Source: Trematomus loennbergii
Taxonomy: Eukaryota > Chordata > Actinopteri > Perciformes > Nototheniidae
Assembly: GCA_012861695.1 (NCBI GenBank)
Contig: JAAOOA010000533.1
Span: 124,001-188,000 of the forward strand
Direction of reading: 5' to 3'
DNA length: 64,000 bases
A program made the translations under genes and the position numbers. Of the stretch, positions 46,903 through 60,707 are shown one piece after another. The notes beneath the pieces are model-generated. The model saw only the letters and a program-made list of their open reading frames with translations. It did no database searches and was not told where the DNA came from. Position 1 is the stretch's first letter. Each line of letters starts with the position of its first letter.

Positions 46903-48195
46903 AGGCCTGTACTACGAAGCCGGATTTTCGCTTAGCCGGCTGACTTCAGGGAAAACTCGGGCTTTCCGGTCCTACGACGCTAGTTCCCTTTTTAGGGCTA
47001 GATCTCCATGGTAACTTATGCTGAGCGGCTAACCTCCTCGGGAGGAGGTTAGGTTGCAGGCTAAGAGATCAACTCAGTGAAAGCACCGCCTGCTGACCAA
47101 TCAGAGCTCCGTGTGCGGAGTTTAAAGCGATCAAGTCATATTACAGGATAGAGGAAATACAGAAAAACTGCCGTTGCAGGAAAAACGGCCGGCAAAAATC
47201 ACAGACTGTGTGAACGTGAAAATGAATAGAATATCCCTCCCATCTTCAGAGCAATCTGACTATTAAACATTAGCATTAAGAAAGCTTACTTAAATATCTG
47301 CCACAACATAAGTAACCGGATCAGAGTAACATTAAGTACAGTCGGCGGCACTGTGAGTGCAGACGTCGATGTGTCCCATTATCATTCATATCACATCACC
47401 AGGGGCGTCGCCTGGACCTGAAAACATTCGGGGCTTAGCCCACAGTGGCGGCGGCACTACAGTGGCATTTTTTACTGCAACACTCCCCACACGCCACACA
47501 CAGTACACCCGCGACTGTTACAATGAAGGCTCGATAATCAGCTCACGGCATATAGGTAGGGGTAAAGTGGTATTTTTTATGAGTGGGGGGCGGACCTCAC
47601 CTCCTCTAGGGGGGTCTGGGGGGATGCTCCCCCGGGAAGATTTTTTAAATATTAAAGTTAAAAGCATCAATCTGGTGCACTTTGAGAGCAGCATGAAGAG
47701 ATCTATGGATACCTCTCTCAACACCCATATGAAACAGAACTGTAAACAGATGTACTTTTTCTTTATGGATATTTTACTAATCACTCCCCTTTTAAACTCT
47801 ATTCTTGTTTTACTGCCATATAGTATTTCATAACTGTTTTCCTTTATTCTCTTATTTTTTTAATAACTATAATGATCATATGAAGGTGTGCCGCGTAAAT
47901 AATCTTTTGAATAATTTGTGACCAAACCGTTTGAGACCCACTGAGATAACTTAGACTAAAGTTAACTATCGAAACACTCAGAGAGTCCTTTAGCTCACCT
48001 GAGTCTCTCAGTTTGAGAGGAGAGTCCTTTAGCTCACCTGAGTCTCTCAGTCTGAGAGGAGAGGACTCTCCTCCAGCTTCTTGTGGAACAAACAGCTCCT
48101 TATGTCCGTTAGTGCAGCTAGCTAACCAGATGCTAACAACACGGTCCCTGCTGACACCGGTCCCTCCCTCCCTCTTTCTCTCCCTCTCTCCTCTC

Positions 48196-48241
<46 letters not shown>

Positions 48242-49143
48242 CCTCTCTCCCTCTCTCCCTCTCTCTCGCTCTATCACAAATGCGCTATTGCCACACACAC
48301 ACACGAGCCAAGCTTGAATGACACAAGCACACGTTTATTTCCATGCAACTCTCTGATTGGTCTGGTGTCATGCCTCTGTTGCATTCACTGAACACGGGAA
48401 ATTACAGTGCTGCCGTCCTCTCGTGTCATGATGAGGTTCACGTAAAGCACGGTTAATGTATTATATTATTGAGGGAGAATTGTCCGGGGCTACAGAAAAC
48501 ACATTCGGGGCTAAAGCCCCGGATGCCCAGGCCAGGCGACACCACTGCACATCATCATAATGTATCATATATTTCCTTATCTGAGTCAGCTGAGCCGTAT
48601 CTGGCCGTGCAACACTCACAGTGTCACATACTGTATGCAGAAGTATTATTTTAAGCAACACATTAAGTTGATGAAACACTCGAGTCAAATGTAATTAAAG
48701 TCAGATCCACTCGTGTCTTGGACGGGGCGGTGATATCATAAACCTGTTAATGTACGCATTCAAACACTTTCTCTGTTACCAGCTGTATTCACCTTGCAGG
48801 TGCAGCTATGTGGCTTTGATCCTGGATAAAGTGTTTAAGTCATGGATGTTTAAAGTTTAACTTCTTCATATTTGACTAATATTAAAGTTCACTTTTCATT
48901 CAGGAAGTATGACGCTGCGCTGTCAGTACGCTTGTCCATGTTTGAGATTGGTCGAATGCTCCAAATACCACCCCTTTCATGTGAACGCGCACCTAACTAG
49001 ATAGGACACGGCTGGCTTGAGCGATCCACTTGATAACCAGCGTCGTAGTACAGCTTAGCGAGAGCGAGTATGTTTTGGATTGGGCCAACCGGCTAACTCA
49101 AACATATCCAGGTTAGGAAAATCCGGCTTCGTAGTACAGGCCT
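46903..49143 (+). mobile_element. Full-length family A MITE with CAG duplication, split by a hAT
   Basis: The termini AGGCCTGTACTACGAAGCC and GGCTTCGTAGTACAGGCCT are perfect inverses that extend to about 27 bp, flanked by CAG at 46900-46902 and 49144-49146 within the 21-bp minisatellite. A 3-bp duplication suggests PIF/Harbinger-like transposition, though the site is not the usual TWA. Without the nested 1,148-bp hAT it is about 1.1 kb. The interior has no transposase ORF. It is the reference for partial copies at 1-395, 14733-15303, 22142-22828 and 53014-53687. Confidence 0.9.
47400..48547. mobile_element. 1,148-bp hAT element nested in family A
   Basis: The ends CAGGGGCGTCGCCTGG and CCAGGCGACACCACTG are inverted with two mismatches. 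It is flanked by CACATCAC (47392-47399) and CACATCAT (48548-48555), an 8-bp duplication with one change. The empty site is visible in other A copies. It contains a 38-bp tandem duplication (47986-48060) and (TC)n at about 48163-48275. No transposase. Confidence 0.88.
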
Positions 49144-49415
49144 CAGGTAAACACTGACTCAGTCCAGGTAAACACTGACTCAGTCCAGGTAAACACTGAC
49201 TCAGTCCAGGTAAACACGACTCAGTCCAGGTAAACACTGACTCAGTCCTGGTAAACACTGACTCAGTCCAGGTAAACACTGACTCAGTCCAGGTAAACAC
49301 TGACTCAGTCCTGGTAAACACTGACTCAGTCCTGGTAAAACTGACTCAGTCCAGGTAAACACTGACTCAGTCCAGGTAAACAGTGACTCAGTCCTGGTAA
49401 ACAGTGACTCAGCAC
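49144..49415. repeat. 21-bp minisatellite, right part (about 13 units)
   Basis: Continuation of the 46817-46902 array, with CAGGTAAACACTGACTCAGT units and small deletions in some. Confidence 0.95.
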
Positions 49416-49428
49416 CATGTGATCACAG

Positions 49429-50668
49429 CAGTGTTGTAGTCAAGTCACCAATTCACGAGTCCAAGTCACTCTCGAGTCACCACTCTTCGAGTCCGAGTCC
49501 AAGTCTGAGTCACCAAGGGAGAGTCGTAGTCGAGTCCGAGTCCAAGTCCGAGTCACCCAAGGAGTGTCCGAGTCGAGTCCGAGTCCGAGACATCATTACC
49601 TGTGTTCGAGTCCGAGTCCAAGTCCGAGTCGCCCAAGGAGTGTCCGAGTCGAGTCCGAGTCGAGTCATCATTACCTGTGTTCGAGTCCGAGTCCAAGTCC
49701 GAGTCACCTAAGAAGAGTCCAAGTCAAGTCCGAGTCACAAGTCTTCGTGGATATATGTGTTGAAATGTAGCTGCTCCTCTACATTGCTTTTATCCTGTCA
49801 TGTTATACTAATCTGTCTATTGAACTGCTGTGAAGCCAGTTGGCTACAATTCTTGTAATAGGTGCTATACAAATATAAAGCTTATTACTAATATTAATAT
49901 CTATTATATATATAAATAAACTATGTTTAAAATGAGTTACCTTTTAGAGAAGTGATTATATTTGTATGCCAATATTTTCCTATGGTAAAGTTGTCGTTTT
50001 GCACTTTTATTTTGATAGTAATAAGATAGGGACTCTTATTTGAAGGAACTTTTACCGGTTAAATCGGTTTACTGATGAAGATTTAGCCCCAGAAAGCACA
50101 TGGCTACTTAGCATGAAAATGACGTCATTCTGCATGTTAAGTAGCCGTGTGCTTTCGTGTTATCGGCTGAATCTTCATGTATTGATTAGATCACGTTCCT
50201 CTGATGATAGTGTTCAAGACAGCCTATATGTCTGAACTCGATCCTTAGAGTAATGTGTTACGGAGCCTTCTCTTCAATATTGTTTCCACATAGAGCATTT
50301 TGCGCTGCTCTTTTCCAATGTGGAAGCAGAATGTGTGAAAGCATACAGCAAGATGCGTGGTGTGTCTCTAGACATCTTTAGACTGGAATAGCGGGGCCCA
50401 GTACGTGAACTCGCCTCACAGGTGCACATGCCAGGATAGAGGACATCAGACTCCATAGAAAACTTGCTCGAGTCCGAGTCCAAGTAGGAGCGTCAATGTA
50501 CAAGTCGAGTCCGAGTCATCGTGGGGGGAAAAAATTCACGAGTCCGAGTCCGAGTCCAAGTCATCGTGTGCGAGAATTCACGAGTCCAAGTCCGAGTCGC
50601 GTCAATCAGTGCGCGAGTCCGAGTCGAGTCACGAGTCCCGAAAATCGGCACTTGAGTACTCATCTCTG
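49429..50668. mobile_element. 1,240-bp hAT element carrying GAGTCC arrays, 8-bp duplication GATCACAG
   Basis: The ends CAGTGTTGTAGTCAAGT and ACTTGAGTACTCATCTCTG are imperfect inverses. GATCACAG is duplicated exactly (49421-49428, 50669-50676). Both subterminal regions (about 49460-49740 and 50468-50640) consist of degenerate (GAGTCCAAGTCC)n hexamer arrays in the same direction. A central foldback is at about 50073-50182. Non-autonomous. Confidence 0.9.
50073..50182. repeat. Inverted repeat inside the hAT element
   Basis: The left arm 'tgaagatttagcc...gctacttagcatg' is answered by 'catgttaagtagcc...ggctgaatcttca' with a few mismatches. Arms are about 44 bp and the loop about 20 bp. Confidence 0.8.
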
Positions 50669-50676
50669 GATCACAG

Positions 50677-51536
50677 TGATCCTGATGGTGGAACAGATTC
50701 CTATCGAGGATTCTTAGTATGGGCTCAGAACCTATGAAGGTAGATATGGTGCAAAATGCGAGAGCGTGTAAAACCTGATGTGAGCACTTGCAAAAAAGAA
50801 ATCTGAACTTGTGTGCATACATTTACACTTGTATAACATATCCACGTATCTGTGAACCACATTTGAAGTCACAGAAGAAAAAAAAAAGTGTTGTAGCTTG
50901 TAGAAAAAAATGAACTTTATGATGAAATGTTCACTTGCAGAAAAATATATATTTTTTAAATATATTTTCCATTACAACTGCAACTTGGTTATTACAACCT
51001 CTCAAATCAGTCATTACAACTTCACGAATCTGCTCTGTGGCAGTATAAATCCACGAATCTGCGGCCTTGACTTTTGCTACACTTCTTGCGATGATGTGTC
51101 GCAAAAGTAATTTTCACCTGTAGATGTGGGGGGAGGGAGGGGGTTGGAGCGAAGGGGCGGAGCTATCACAACGACGAGGCTCGGGTCAGTCACACAGTCA
51201 CAGCCATAGTCAGGTCGAACCAGATGACTGCGGGGCTAACGGTCCGTGTCGCTACCAGTCCGCTGACATGGCGCGTCAATCAACGGTAAGTTTTGCCCAT
51301 TACTTCCCCAGTATTACTTTGAATATTATTATTGTGATTGAGGATGAAATCCGCTATGAAGACCACCGTTTTATATCGTGCAGTTTAGCGGCAAAATAAC
51401 GTCAGTTAGCCAGCTAACGCTAGCTTTGTTGAATTTATGCTAGCTAAACAAGTAGTGCTGTAGTATACAGCAGTAATTAATATATTATAGCTACTGCTTT
51501 GGCACTAACGGTTGATAACCGTTTATGAAAATAAAA
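50677..51536. other. Spacer with a CpG-rich, first-exon-like segment
   Basis: 51124-51300 is GC- and CpG-rich. It contains ATGGCGCGTCAATCAACG followed by the strong donor gtaagt at about 51287, reading MARQST before the splice. The 'gctaacgctagc' motifs after it resemble element DNA. This could be the promoter and first exon of a transposon or host gene; no second exon was recognised. Confidence 0.35.
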
Positions 51537-51540
51537 CACA

Positions 51541-51627
<87 letters not shown>

Positions 51628-51682
51628 CAACACACACACACACACCACACCACAACCACACACACACACACACACACACACA
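51537..51682. repeat. (CA)n microsatellite
   Basis: CA tracts with 'ccac' and 'caac' interruptions, directly 5' of family F copy 1. Confidence 0.97.
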
Positions 51683-51683
51683 C

Positions 51684-52078
51684 CTTCTGTCGTTTACATG
51701 CACATTCAGTACCAGTGAGGTTGTGGTTGCGATGCCGATATCCGGACGCGAAGCGAGGACTACAAAATGACAATGAGCTGACTGGGGATGTCTGTTCAAA
51801 ACATTGCAAGCTTGAATAAATCATTTAAACCAGTTATTTTGCCAGACTTATTACTGAATATCGTTCTTAATGTGATACCAAGTCCATCTGAGACCTGTGT
51901 ACACCTTCAGACAGCCTACAAGTGAAGCACACGTTGTTTACTCACAGTTTGAAAGCAGCGTGGAGAAGTCTTCAGCTGTGGAGCTGTGATCCGCCCAGGA
52001 TAACTTGTGATACGACTTCTGTGGCTATCTACCAGCGATTGTGTTTAATAGTAAAGACTACACACATGTCTCCCTTAT
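51684..52078 (+). repeat. Dispersed repeat family F, copy 1
   Basis: About 395 bp nearly identical to 54698-55095 and to 61688-61865 plus 63322-63425. Landmarks are 'gatgccgatatccggacgcg', 'cgttcttaatgtgataccaa' and 'gtggagaagtcttcagctgt'. No ORF. Confidence 0.9.
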
Positions 52079-53013
52079 CAAAACGGTATTCTGCACTTTG
52101 CACCACTTATCCAGATAAGATGTGACTGTTTAACTTTAGTTATGCGTCGATACAGCGACACAAACCGAATTACGAGGATACTCACGTTGAGAACAAGCGG
52201 CAAACTCTGGGAAGAGCCGGGACGCCAATACGGAAGTGCCACAAATTGCAGTTCATATAGGCCGATAGGCGATGACTGCAGAAAGGAGCAATTTCCATAG
52301 ACCCCCATGTTAAAATGCCCAATTTCACAGCAGAAAATGCTCGTTCTAGCCCTGGATGCAATAAATATTATTATGTATATAGTTGGATTCCACCTTCATG
52401 ATTATGAATCTGTGAGTGAATTGTTTCTAACATGACCCTTTTATTTATATTAGGTCTTAAGGTTTTTGCATAAATTAGGGCGTGGTCACATTGAGTGACA
52501 GCTCTGTCAAGTGACTGCTGCTGTTAGCTTCTTGTTCTCTCTCTCTCTCTTGTCGCGAGTGTTGACAGGGGGCGGGGGAGCACGCTCATGAACTGTTAGC
52601 GCCGGAACCTCCCAACGGCTGCGGAGCGCATTTGCGCCGCATTTGGGCATAAGATGAGGTTTGAGTCTGCGTGATTTGCGTGTAGGCAGGGCAGCAGCCA
52701 TATCATTAGCTAGAACTAGCTAGATCTGATGGATTTGGACATAAACGCGAGTGAAGTACCGGACGCGAGAGAGAGAGATCAGCACCTGCAGCTCTGCCCG
52801 CTGTGAGGGACCGGTGAGCGGAGCAAAACACACCTTTAGACGTCACCTAACACATTTAGCTATGGCACTGTCGTATACATTGAATTATTCAATTTGATAA
52901 TATGTAATCAACTTAAACGTCCCTCCCAAAAAACAAAAAAAAAATGTATCATTCATAACTCATATTCGAATACCTGAATAATTTCGAATATTCGATTAAT
53001 CGTTCTTATCCCT
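52079..53013. repeat. Family E copy 2 and flank
   Basis: Family E occupies about 52370-52590 and ends in a short (CT)n then 'gtgttgacagggggcggggg', as at 63440-63670. 52590-52820 is GC-richer and unassigned. 52820-53013 is AT-rich. Confidence 0.7.
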
Positions 53014-53687
53014 AGCTCTCGCTAAGCTGTACTACGACGCTGGTTATCAAGTGGATCGCTCAAGCCAGCCGTGTCCTATCTAGTTAGGTGCGCATTCACA
53101 TGAAAGGGGTGGTATCTGGAGCATTCGACCAATCACAAACATGGACAAGCGTACTGACAGCGCAGCGTCATACTTCCTGAATGAAAAGTGAACTTTAATA
53201 TTAGTCAAATATGAAGAAGTTAAACTTTAAACATCCATGACTTAAACACTTTATCCAGGATCAAAGCCACATAGCTGCACCTGCAAGGTGAATACAGCTG
53301 GTAACAGAGAAAGTGTTTGAATGCGTACATTAACAGGTTTATGATATCACTGCCCCGTCTAAGACACGATCTGACTTTAATTACATTTGACTCCAGTGTT
53401 TCATCAACTTAATGTGTTGCTTAAAATAATACTTCTGCATCCAGTATGTGACACTGTGAGTGTTGCACGGCCAGATACGGCTCAGCTGACTCAGATAAGG
53501 AGATATATGATACATTATGATGTGATATGATATGATATGAATGATAATGGGACACATCTACGTCTGCACTCACAGTGCCGCGGACTGTACGTAATGTTAC
53601 TCTGATCCGGTTACTTATGTTGTGGCAGATATTAAGTAAGCTTTCTTAACGCTAATGTTATAATAGTCAGATTGCTCTGAAGATGGG
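53014..53687 (-). mobile_element. Family A MITE, copy 5 (partial)
   Basis: It matches the inner and right part of the 46903-49143 element in reverse, from 'gctaagctgtactacgacgc' to 'attgctctgaagatgggag'. It lacks both perfect termini. It shows the empty site for the MITE at 14343 and a near-empty site for the hAT at 47400. Confidence 0.85.
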
Positions 53688-53689
53688 AG

Positions 53690-55095
<1,406 letters not shown>

Positions 55096-55096
55096 G

Positions 55097-55607
55097 TCAT
55101 GTCAGCGCCATATAGAGAGAGAGTTATGACAGCGGAAGTCCAAAATGCTTGATCGTCACGTGGTTCAGGGAGAGTCAATAGGCTTGTTTGAGACGAGCTG
55201 CGGCTCGCCTCGAAAGTAGACGAGAATAGCCGATTGCAGCCGAGGGAGGTCTCAAAAAGCTTGCCTGAAGTCGGACAGCTCGGAGTCGGCTCTTCTTCTT
55301 TCTCTCGGTTCTCAACTTTAAGGTGCATACCGCCACCTACTGTACAAGAGTGTGTATCACCATATCATCCTATCACCACTTGTGGAATTATACCACTGTA
55401 TTTACGTTGTTTAAATTCTTCCAATCAATCCTGTTTCACTCAAATACTTAAGAATGGCCTTCCTGTAGCTCTTACCCCCTCACCTTCTGTCCCCAGTGTC
55501 CCCATCAGGCTCCACTCCCTTCCTGCCTCTCTGACCCTGTCTCTTAGTTGTTCCCTCTCTGTTTTACATGTTGCAGTGTAATATGATGTGTTCCACATTT
55601 TCTTTCA
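55097..55607 (-). mobile_element. LINE (I-clade-like) 3' end: C-terminus and 3' UTR
   Basis: Read in reverse after the hAT interruption: VEHIILHCNM, then a basic helix and LKYLSETGLIGRI with a TAA at 55411-55413. This is the C-terminal Cys/His-rich tail typical of I-type elements. The 3' UTR contains 'gtacagtaggtggcggta', a phrase common at such ends. Several frameshifts. It continues at 57791. Confidence 0.7.
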
Positions 55608-55615
55608 CTCCACAC

Positions 55616-57790
55616 CAGGCGCGCCGGATTCATTTTAGAAGTGGGGGGGCCAAAAAAGTGCGTGTGTATGGCCCAATCCCAAACCACGCCCTACACTACA
55701 CACTCCCCTCCGTGACGGAGTGAACTCCGTGGAGTGACACATGAGGCTCCCTCCTGTCAGATGGAGGGAGTAGATACAGCGGCAAGCTTTGGGACAAACT
55801 CCCCTCTCTCCGGCAGAAACAGGAAATGCCGTAACTGTATCAACGGTATCAAATCAGCATCTCTTTGACAAAAAATGTAAATTAATAACTAAAATAAAAC
55901 TCCAAACATCTCTAATTGTGTTACTTTTTTGTAAAGCTCTTTTAGTTTTAAACCTGATGTTTATAAGCTTCTTAGTTTTTGCAACAGTCTGTAAATATAC
56001 ACACCTTTATAATAAAATGCACACATTTACCTTTTTCTAGACTAAACACAGGTATGATCCTAAGTTAAAAACATATGGTTATCATGAGGTTGTTAACATC
56101 GCAGTTTATCAGTGGATGTTTGCTGGAAGCACAATAACTGCATGTTTGCATTGCTTTTAAATTTCAGTTAATATAGTGGTGAGAGACTCCCGATACATTA
56201 GATTTATAAGTTCATTAATTGTCTCATGATGCATATTTCCCGGTGAGCATGAAGCTTTTCAGAGTGGGGTTTTTCTCAGCTACGAGTTCTTTTGGAAATT
56301 GCTCTCTGAAGAAAGCGCACTTTTTTTTAATACACTCTCTGTGGAAATGAGACTTTTCGTGGCTGTCCAGGAGGCTTGGGCACTTTTCCAGTTATTAACT
56401 CCGGTATTAACAAAGCTATCATCTCCACATTTTGAGAAAGTTACAAGCGTTTGACAGCAGCAAATCTGCATTTTTTTTTTATTATGTGGCGGCGGTTTTG
56501 ACAGTCTCTGCGGCCGCAGAGCTGCTGCTTTGGGTTCATCTGGCTTCACTGGTTCTATGATTGATGAAGGTCCAGGCTCCGGAGACGTGGATGTCAGGGA
56601 TGTGACCTTCCAGTTGTTAATTTAAGTTTAGATTGACTGTATTTAGTTTTCTTCTGCGCTGGTTCTTCTGACGTGTTTGCAAGTGTATATATTCTTTCTA
56701 TCTAGGTTAACGGCTGACACACACAGAACAACTTGACAAATAAAGTAAAAACGTAACGAATAAACAAATCTAAGCTTTTTATTGGTTGTAATTTACATGG
56801 ATACATTTGAATGGTGTGACAATGTCCTATTTGATTGGGTTAAAATGTACATATTCTTCCTGTTATGTCTGCCTGCTTATTTTACCTAATGCAAAGTGAC
56901 CTGCTCCATCGAAATCAGTCGCATTGACCCGAAGACACATTTTGAGTTATATACACTGTTGGAAAGAGGAGATTCATAGCTTTCTAATGATATCAGGATT
57001 GTTGTTGTAGGCTACTCCAAATATTAAGCAAAATATGTCACATTATATAATGGACTGTTACAGAGTCATCATTTTGAGAAAAAGGCCTTTAAAGTTTCCT
57101 CTTCTCTGGATCGATCTGATTGATTATTAGCGGAGCAAATATCAAAATAGTACGGAGGGAAGATATTTCGTTTGGATTACTGGTCTGGGGGAAGCCCGCG
57201 TGTGTGTGTGTGTATACGTGTGTGTGTTGTGTATTTTTGCGTTTGTGTGTATTGTGTTTGTTTCCCAGGGAAAACACTCACGAGAAACACCGGCTGTTCT
57301 TATGCCTGCAGTGACGTAAAGTTACTCCGTTGCTTGTAATTATGCCGTTACAAGCTTCAAAGTTGTATTTATCATCTGAATTTGCCGAAACAATTTTAAT
57401 ATTCTGAAAGCCAAGACTTTGTTTATTTGAAATCAGATAAAAAACAAACTGTAACGGACCCTGCCGTGTTATCTATGATTATATACGCCTTACATTCATA
57501 ATTTCAGCAGAGGGAGGGGAAGCGGCGCTGTGGAACAGCAGAGTGGCGAGTGAGAGCTTTACAAGCTTAAAAAATGCCTGTAGCTAATGAGATTGAATAT
57601 AACAATCAAACATAACAAAATATACACAGCTATATCAGATCGCGTTTTAGATGCGACTTTAGAGTAGAGGGGAATTATTGAAACGGGATTTGTACAGTGT
57701 TCCACGGCATCCGCCGCTGCGAAAATGTGGGGCAGGGCTGAAAAGTGGGGGGGCCAATGGCCCCCTGGCCCCCCGCTTCCGGCGCCCTTG
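55616..57790. mobile_element. 2,175-bp hAT element splitting the LINE, 8-bp duplication CTCCACAC
   Basis: The ends CAGGCGCGCCGGA and TCCGGCGCCCTTG are imperfect inverses. CTCCACAC occurs at 55608-55615 and 57791-57798. The LINE reading resumes exactly across the site. The subterminal G-rich 'gtgggggggccaa' occurs at both ends (about 55642 and 57746). The interior is AT-rich with no transposase recognised. Confidence 0.9.
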
Positions 57791-58600
57791 CTCCACACCC
57801 CCTGCATTCTTCAACTTCGCTTTTTACCATTATACACATTGTGCCGTTTAATCCTGTATGATCCAGTCTGAGTCTAGTGATGGTGATCTCCTCCCGTCTG
57901 TTCCTTTCTGTATAGATCTTTGTTATGACTGATCTCTGTAACTTGTGGTATCTCCTCCCTTTCTGATCTTCCTCCCACCTTTTCTGTCATTTTCCATACC
58001 CTTCTTCTTAATTATTGCTTTTCCTTCTCCTTTTCCAAGTGAAACTGGTATTGCTATTTCCTTCTGTAACGCATCTTTTGCTAACTTATCAGCATGCTCA
58101 TTCCCTTGAACCCCCTCATGTGCAGGCACCCAGCATAACTGCACATCTATTCCCTTCTCTGAAGTCTCAGTAAGCAATGGTTAAGTTCAATATTAAATCT
58201 TCTCTAACAGTTATTGTGGACTGTATGCTTTCCAAAGCAGATAGTGAGTCTATGCGTATCACCACCCTATCAGGTCTGTGCATATCACCACCCTAGCAGG
58301 TCTCTTCAACCTATTGTAGCCCAATAATTGCTGCGAGTATTTCTGCTGTATAAACTGATAAGCTATGTGACACTCGTTTGAGATTGATATTTTGAATTCT
58401 GGTATACACACGCCTATCCCCACGCATTCTGCTTCTTAGATCCATCTGTATACATTTGAGGTAATTGTAATACTTTTCGTTCAGGTACATACTCGTTTTA
58501 ATTCCCACTTCATTTATTTGCCACTCTTTTTTCCTTCTATGATACTCACAATCTATATTAGCTTCTGGGGAAAGCCATGGGGAACACGGCTAAATGGGCT
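57791..58600 (-). pseudogene. LINE ORF2 remnant: RNase H domain and C-terminal tail (I-clade-like)
   Basis: Reverse-strand pieces in order: MYTDGSK (first RNase H carboxylate, about 58440), RVSHSLSVYTAEILAAIIGL, VVIRIDSLSALES, and DVQLCWVPAHEGVQGNEHAD KLAKDAL (last RNase H motif), then REEITITRLRLDHTGLN. RNase H after RT is characteristic of I-group non-LTR retrotransposons. At least four frameshifts, stops and a small tandem duplication (about 58258-58301) make it dead. It is truncated at its 5' end. Confidence 0.8.
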
Positions 58601-58849
58601 TGCTTTGGCAAACTTATGGTCTCCACTCCATATGTCCTCGTTCTCTCCTTACTTGTCCAGCCAAACCCACGCCGCTGGAATTTTGTATATTCCCAGCAAT
58701 GTAGTATTCTGTTTGTGATATTTTCCTCTCCACTTCCTTGTAGCCTGACCCAGTAGGCCTATGACAGAGCAAGTTTCTCTCTTCTAAAGAATGCACAATG
58801 TGTTTAATCGTTAATGTCAGATATGTACTAAGTAAATACATTTGTTCCT

Positions 58850-59275
58850 GCTCAAGATTAGATTCAACTGTATTGTTATTGCACAGATTACAGGTACTGA
58901 GACAACGAAATGCAGTTTAGCTTCTAACCAGGAGTGCACAAAGCAGTAAAGTGAAAAGTAATGTACACAATCTACAGAATAAAATATAGAATGAATTGAA
59001 TGATGAAAAAACAGTGAGGGGTATGAATACACTAGATATACACAGTAGCCTATGAGCAGTATGAACAGTATTAACAGTGTGTATGAATATGCTAAGATAT
59101 AAAAGTATGAAAACGGTAAGCAGTGCAAGTATAGTATAAAATATATAGAAATTAAAGGTAGGGTAAGTTTGAGAAACCGGCTCGAGATACACTTTTTGTT
59201 GTATTCCATGGAATGCTCTTAACATCCCGATAGCAATGAATATCTGAAGTGCTTTGACAAGAAATCCATAAAAAA
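58850..59275. repeat. LINE/SINE-like tail plus transposon-end segment
   Basis: 58860-58950 ('attgcacagattacaggtac', 'gacaacgaaatgcagtttag') is a phrase I know from dispersed fish repeats. 59160-59275 is the reverse complement of 29010-29112. No ORF of value. Confidence 0.5.
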
Positions 59276-59279
59276 ACTT

Positions 59280-60160
59280 GATGTCTCACAGAACACAAAT
59301 GGGGTTATTTACACTAGCTGTTCAATAAGCATGTGTACAGGCTAGTATGGCTAACGCTAGCGTGTATGTTAACGCTAGCGCGAATGCTAACGCATTTTCT
59401 CATTGAGTAAAACATCTCCAAATGTCATCACATAAACACAATACATGTTACTAATCCTTACACTGTAAGTGTAAGGCTCACACTTACACTTACCTTCATT
59501 GCTTTCTGACGGACTTGACCCTTTTACTCTTCAGGTTGCATAGCGAAAATTAGTAGCATTCTACTGCCATTGTGGGCGGTGTCCGTCAAACGAAAAACGT
59601 AGAGCCAATCAGGAACTGAGAATTTAGTCCAACTTCCTTTTCAATCAAACTCACTTCCTTTTCAATCATACTCCTCACACTCAAACTATTCGTATGCACA
59701 CACCCTATCATTCTGTTTTATACACTATAGTCATTCACATGAACTATTTTACCTCTTATATAAGCTATTATTCTGCCTTTCATTCACTGCTATTCTGTTT
59801 TACATATATGACTATTGTTATTAACATGAAATACTATTCCCTCTTATATAGGTTATTATTCTGTCTTACATATATTGTTTACCGATTACACACATACTAC
59901 TACCTCTTTCACATACACTATTATAATGTTCTATTAGATTATAGTTGTTTGTGAAAGACGATAGTGGTGTGTACGAGAGTATGATGGTGCGTTTAAGAGA
60001 TGTTGTTTTGTGTGTGAGAGAGAATAGTTATTTATGTATGATAGTATGATAGGAAATGAAGGAAGGAATGACAGTGCGTTAAAGACGGTATGATACTGTG
60101 TGAAAGAATCTGGTGGTGTTCATGTGAGATTCTGATATGGTTTGTAAGACCAAGTGACAC
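59280..60160 (+). repeat. Family D, copy 3
   Basis: Homologous to 5577-6490 and 53690-54540. It lacks the CATAGACTG insertion and so gives the empty site (attctactgcc). Confidence 0.88.
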
Positions 60161-60306
60161 ACACACACACACACACACACCCAACACACACAAACTCCCC
60201 TGTCTTTGTTTTATATCAAATATAGAGTTTCTTCTTAGAGATGTCCTGCCCCTTAGCCTATCACGTACAATGTGTTAAAGTGCTAGCCAATAAGAGTGTG
60301 ACACAC

Positions 60307-60349
<43 letters not shown>

Positions 60350-60474
60350 CACACACACCACACACAAAACTCCCCTGTCTTTGTTTTATATCAAATATAG
60401 AGTTTCTTCTTAGAGATGTCCTGCCCCTTAGCCTATCACGTACAATGTGTTAAAGTGCTAGCCAATAAGAGTGT

Positions 60475-60542
<68 letters not shown>

Positions 60543-60640
60543 CCCTGTCTTTGTTTATATCAAATATAGAGTTTCTTCTTAGAGACCTGCCCCTTAGCCT
60601 ATCACGTACAATGTGTTAAAGTGCTAGCCAATAAGAGTGT

Positions 60641-60707
<67 letters not shown>

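Noticed and set aside
51477..51824. Cys/Val and Thr/His repeat ORFs around CA microsatellites (also 54407-54841, 17002-17257, 60241-60619)
   Set aside because: They are simple dinucleotide translations.
58817..59225. Hydrophobic ORFs of 102-130 codons resembling membrane proteins
   Set aside because: They arise from AT-rich repeat sequence read in reverse, overlap in two frames, and match no membrane-protein pattern.
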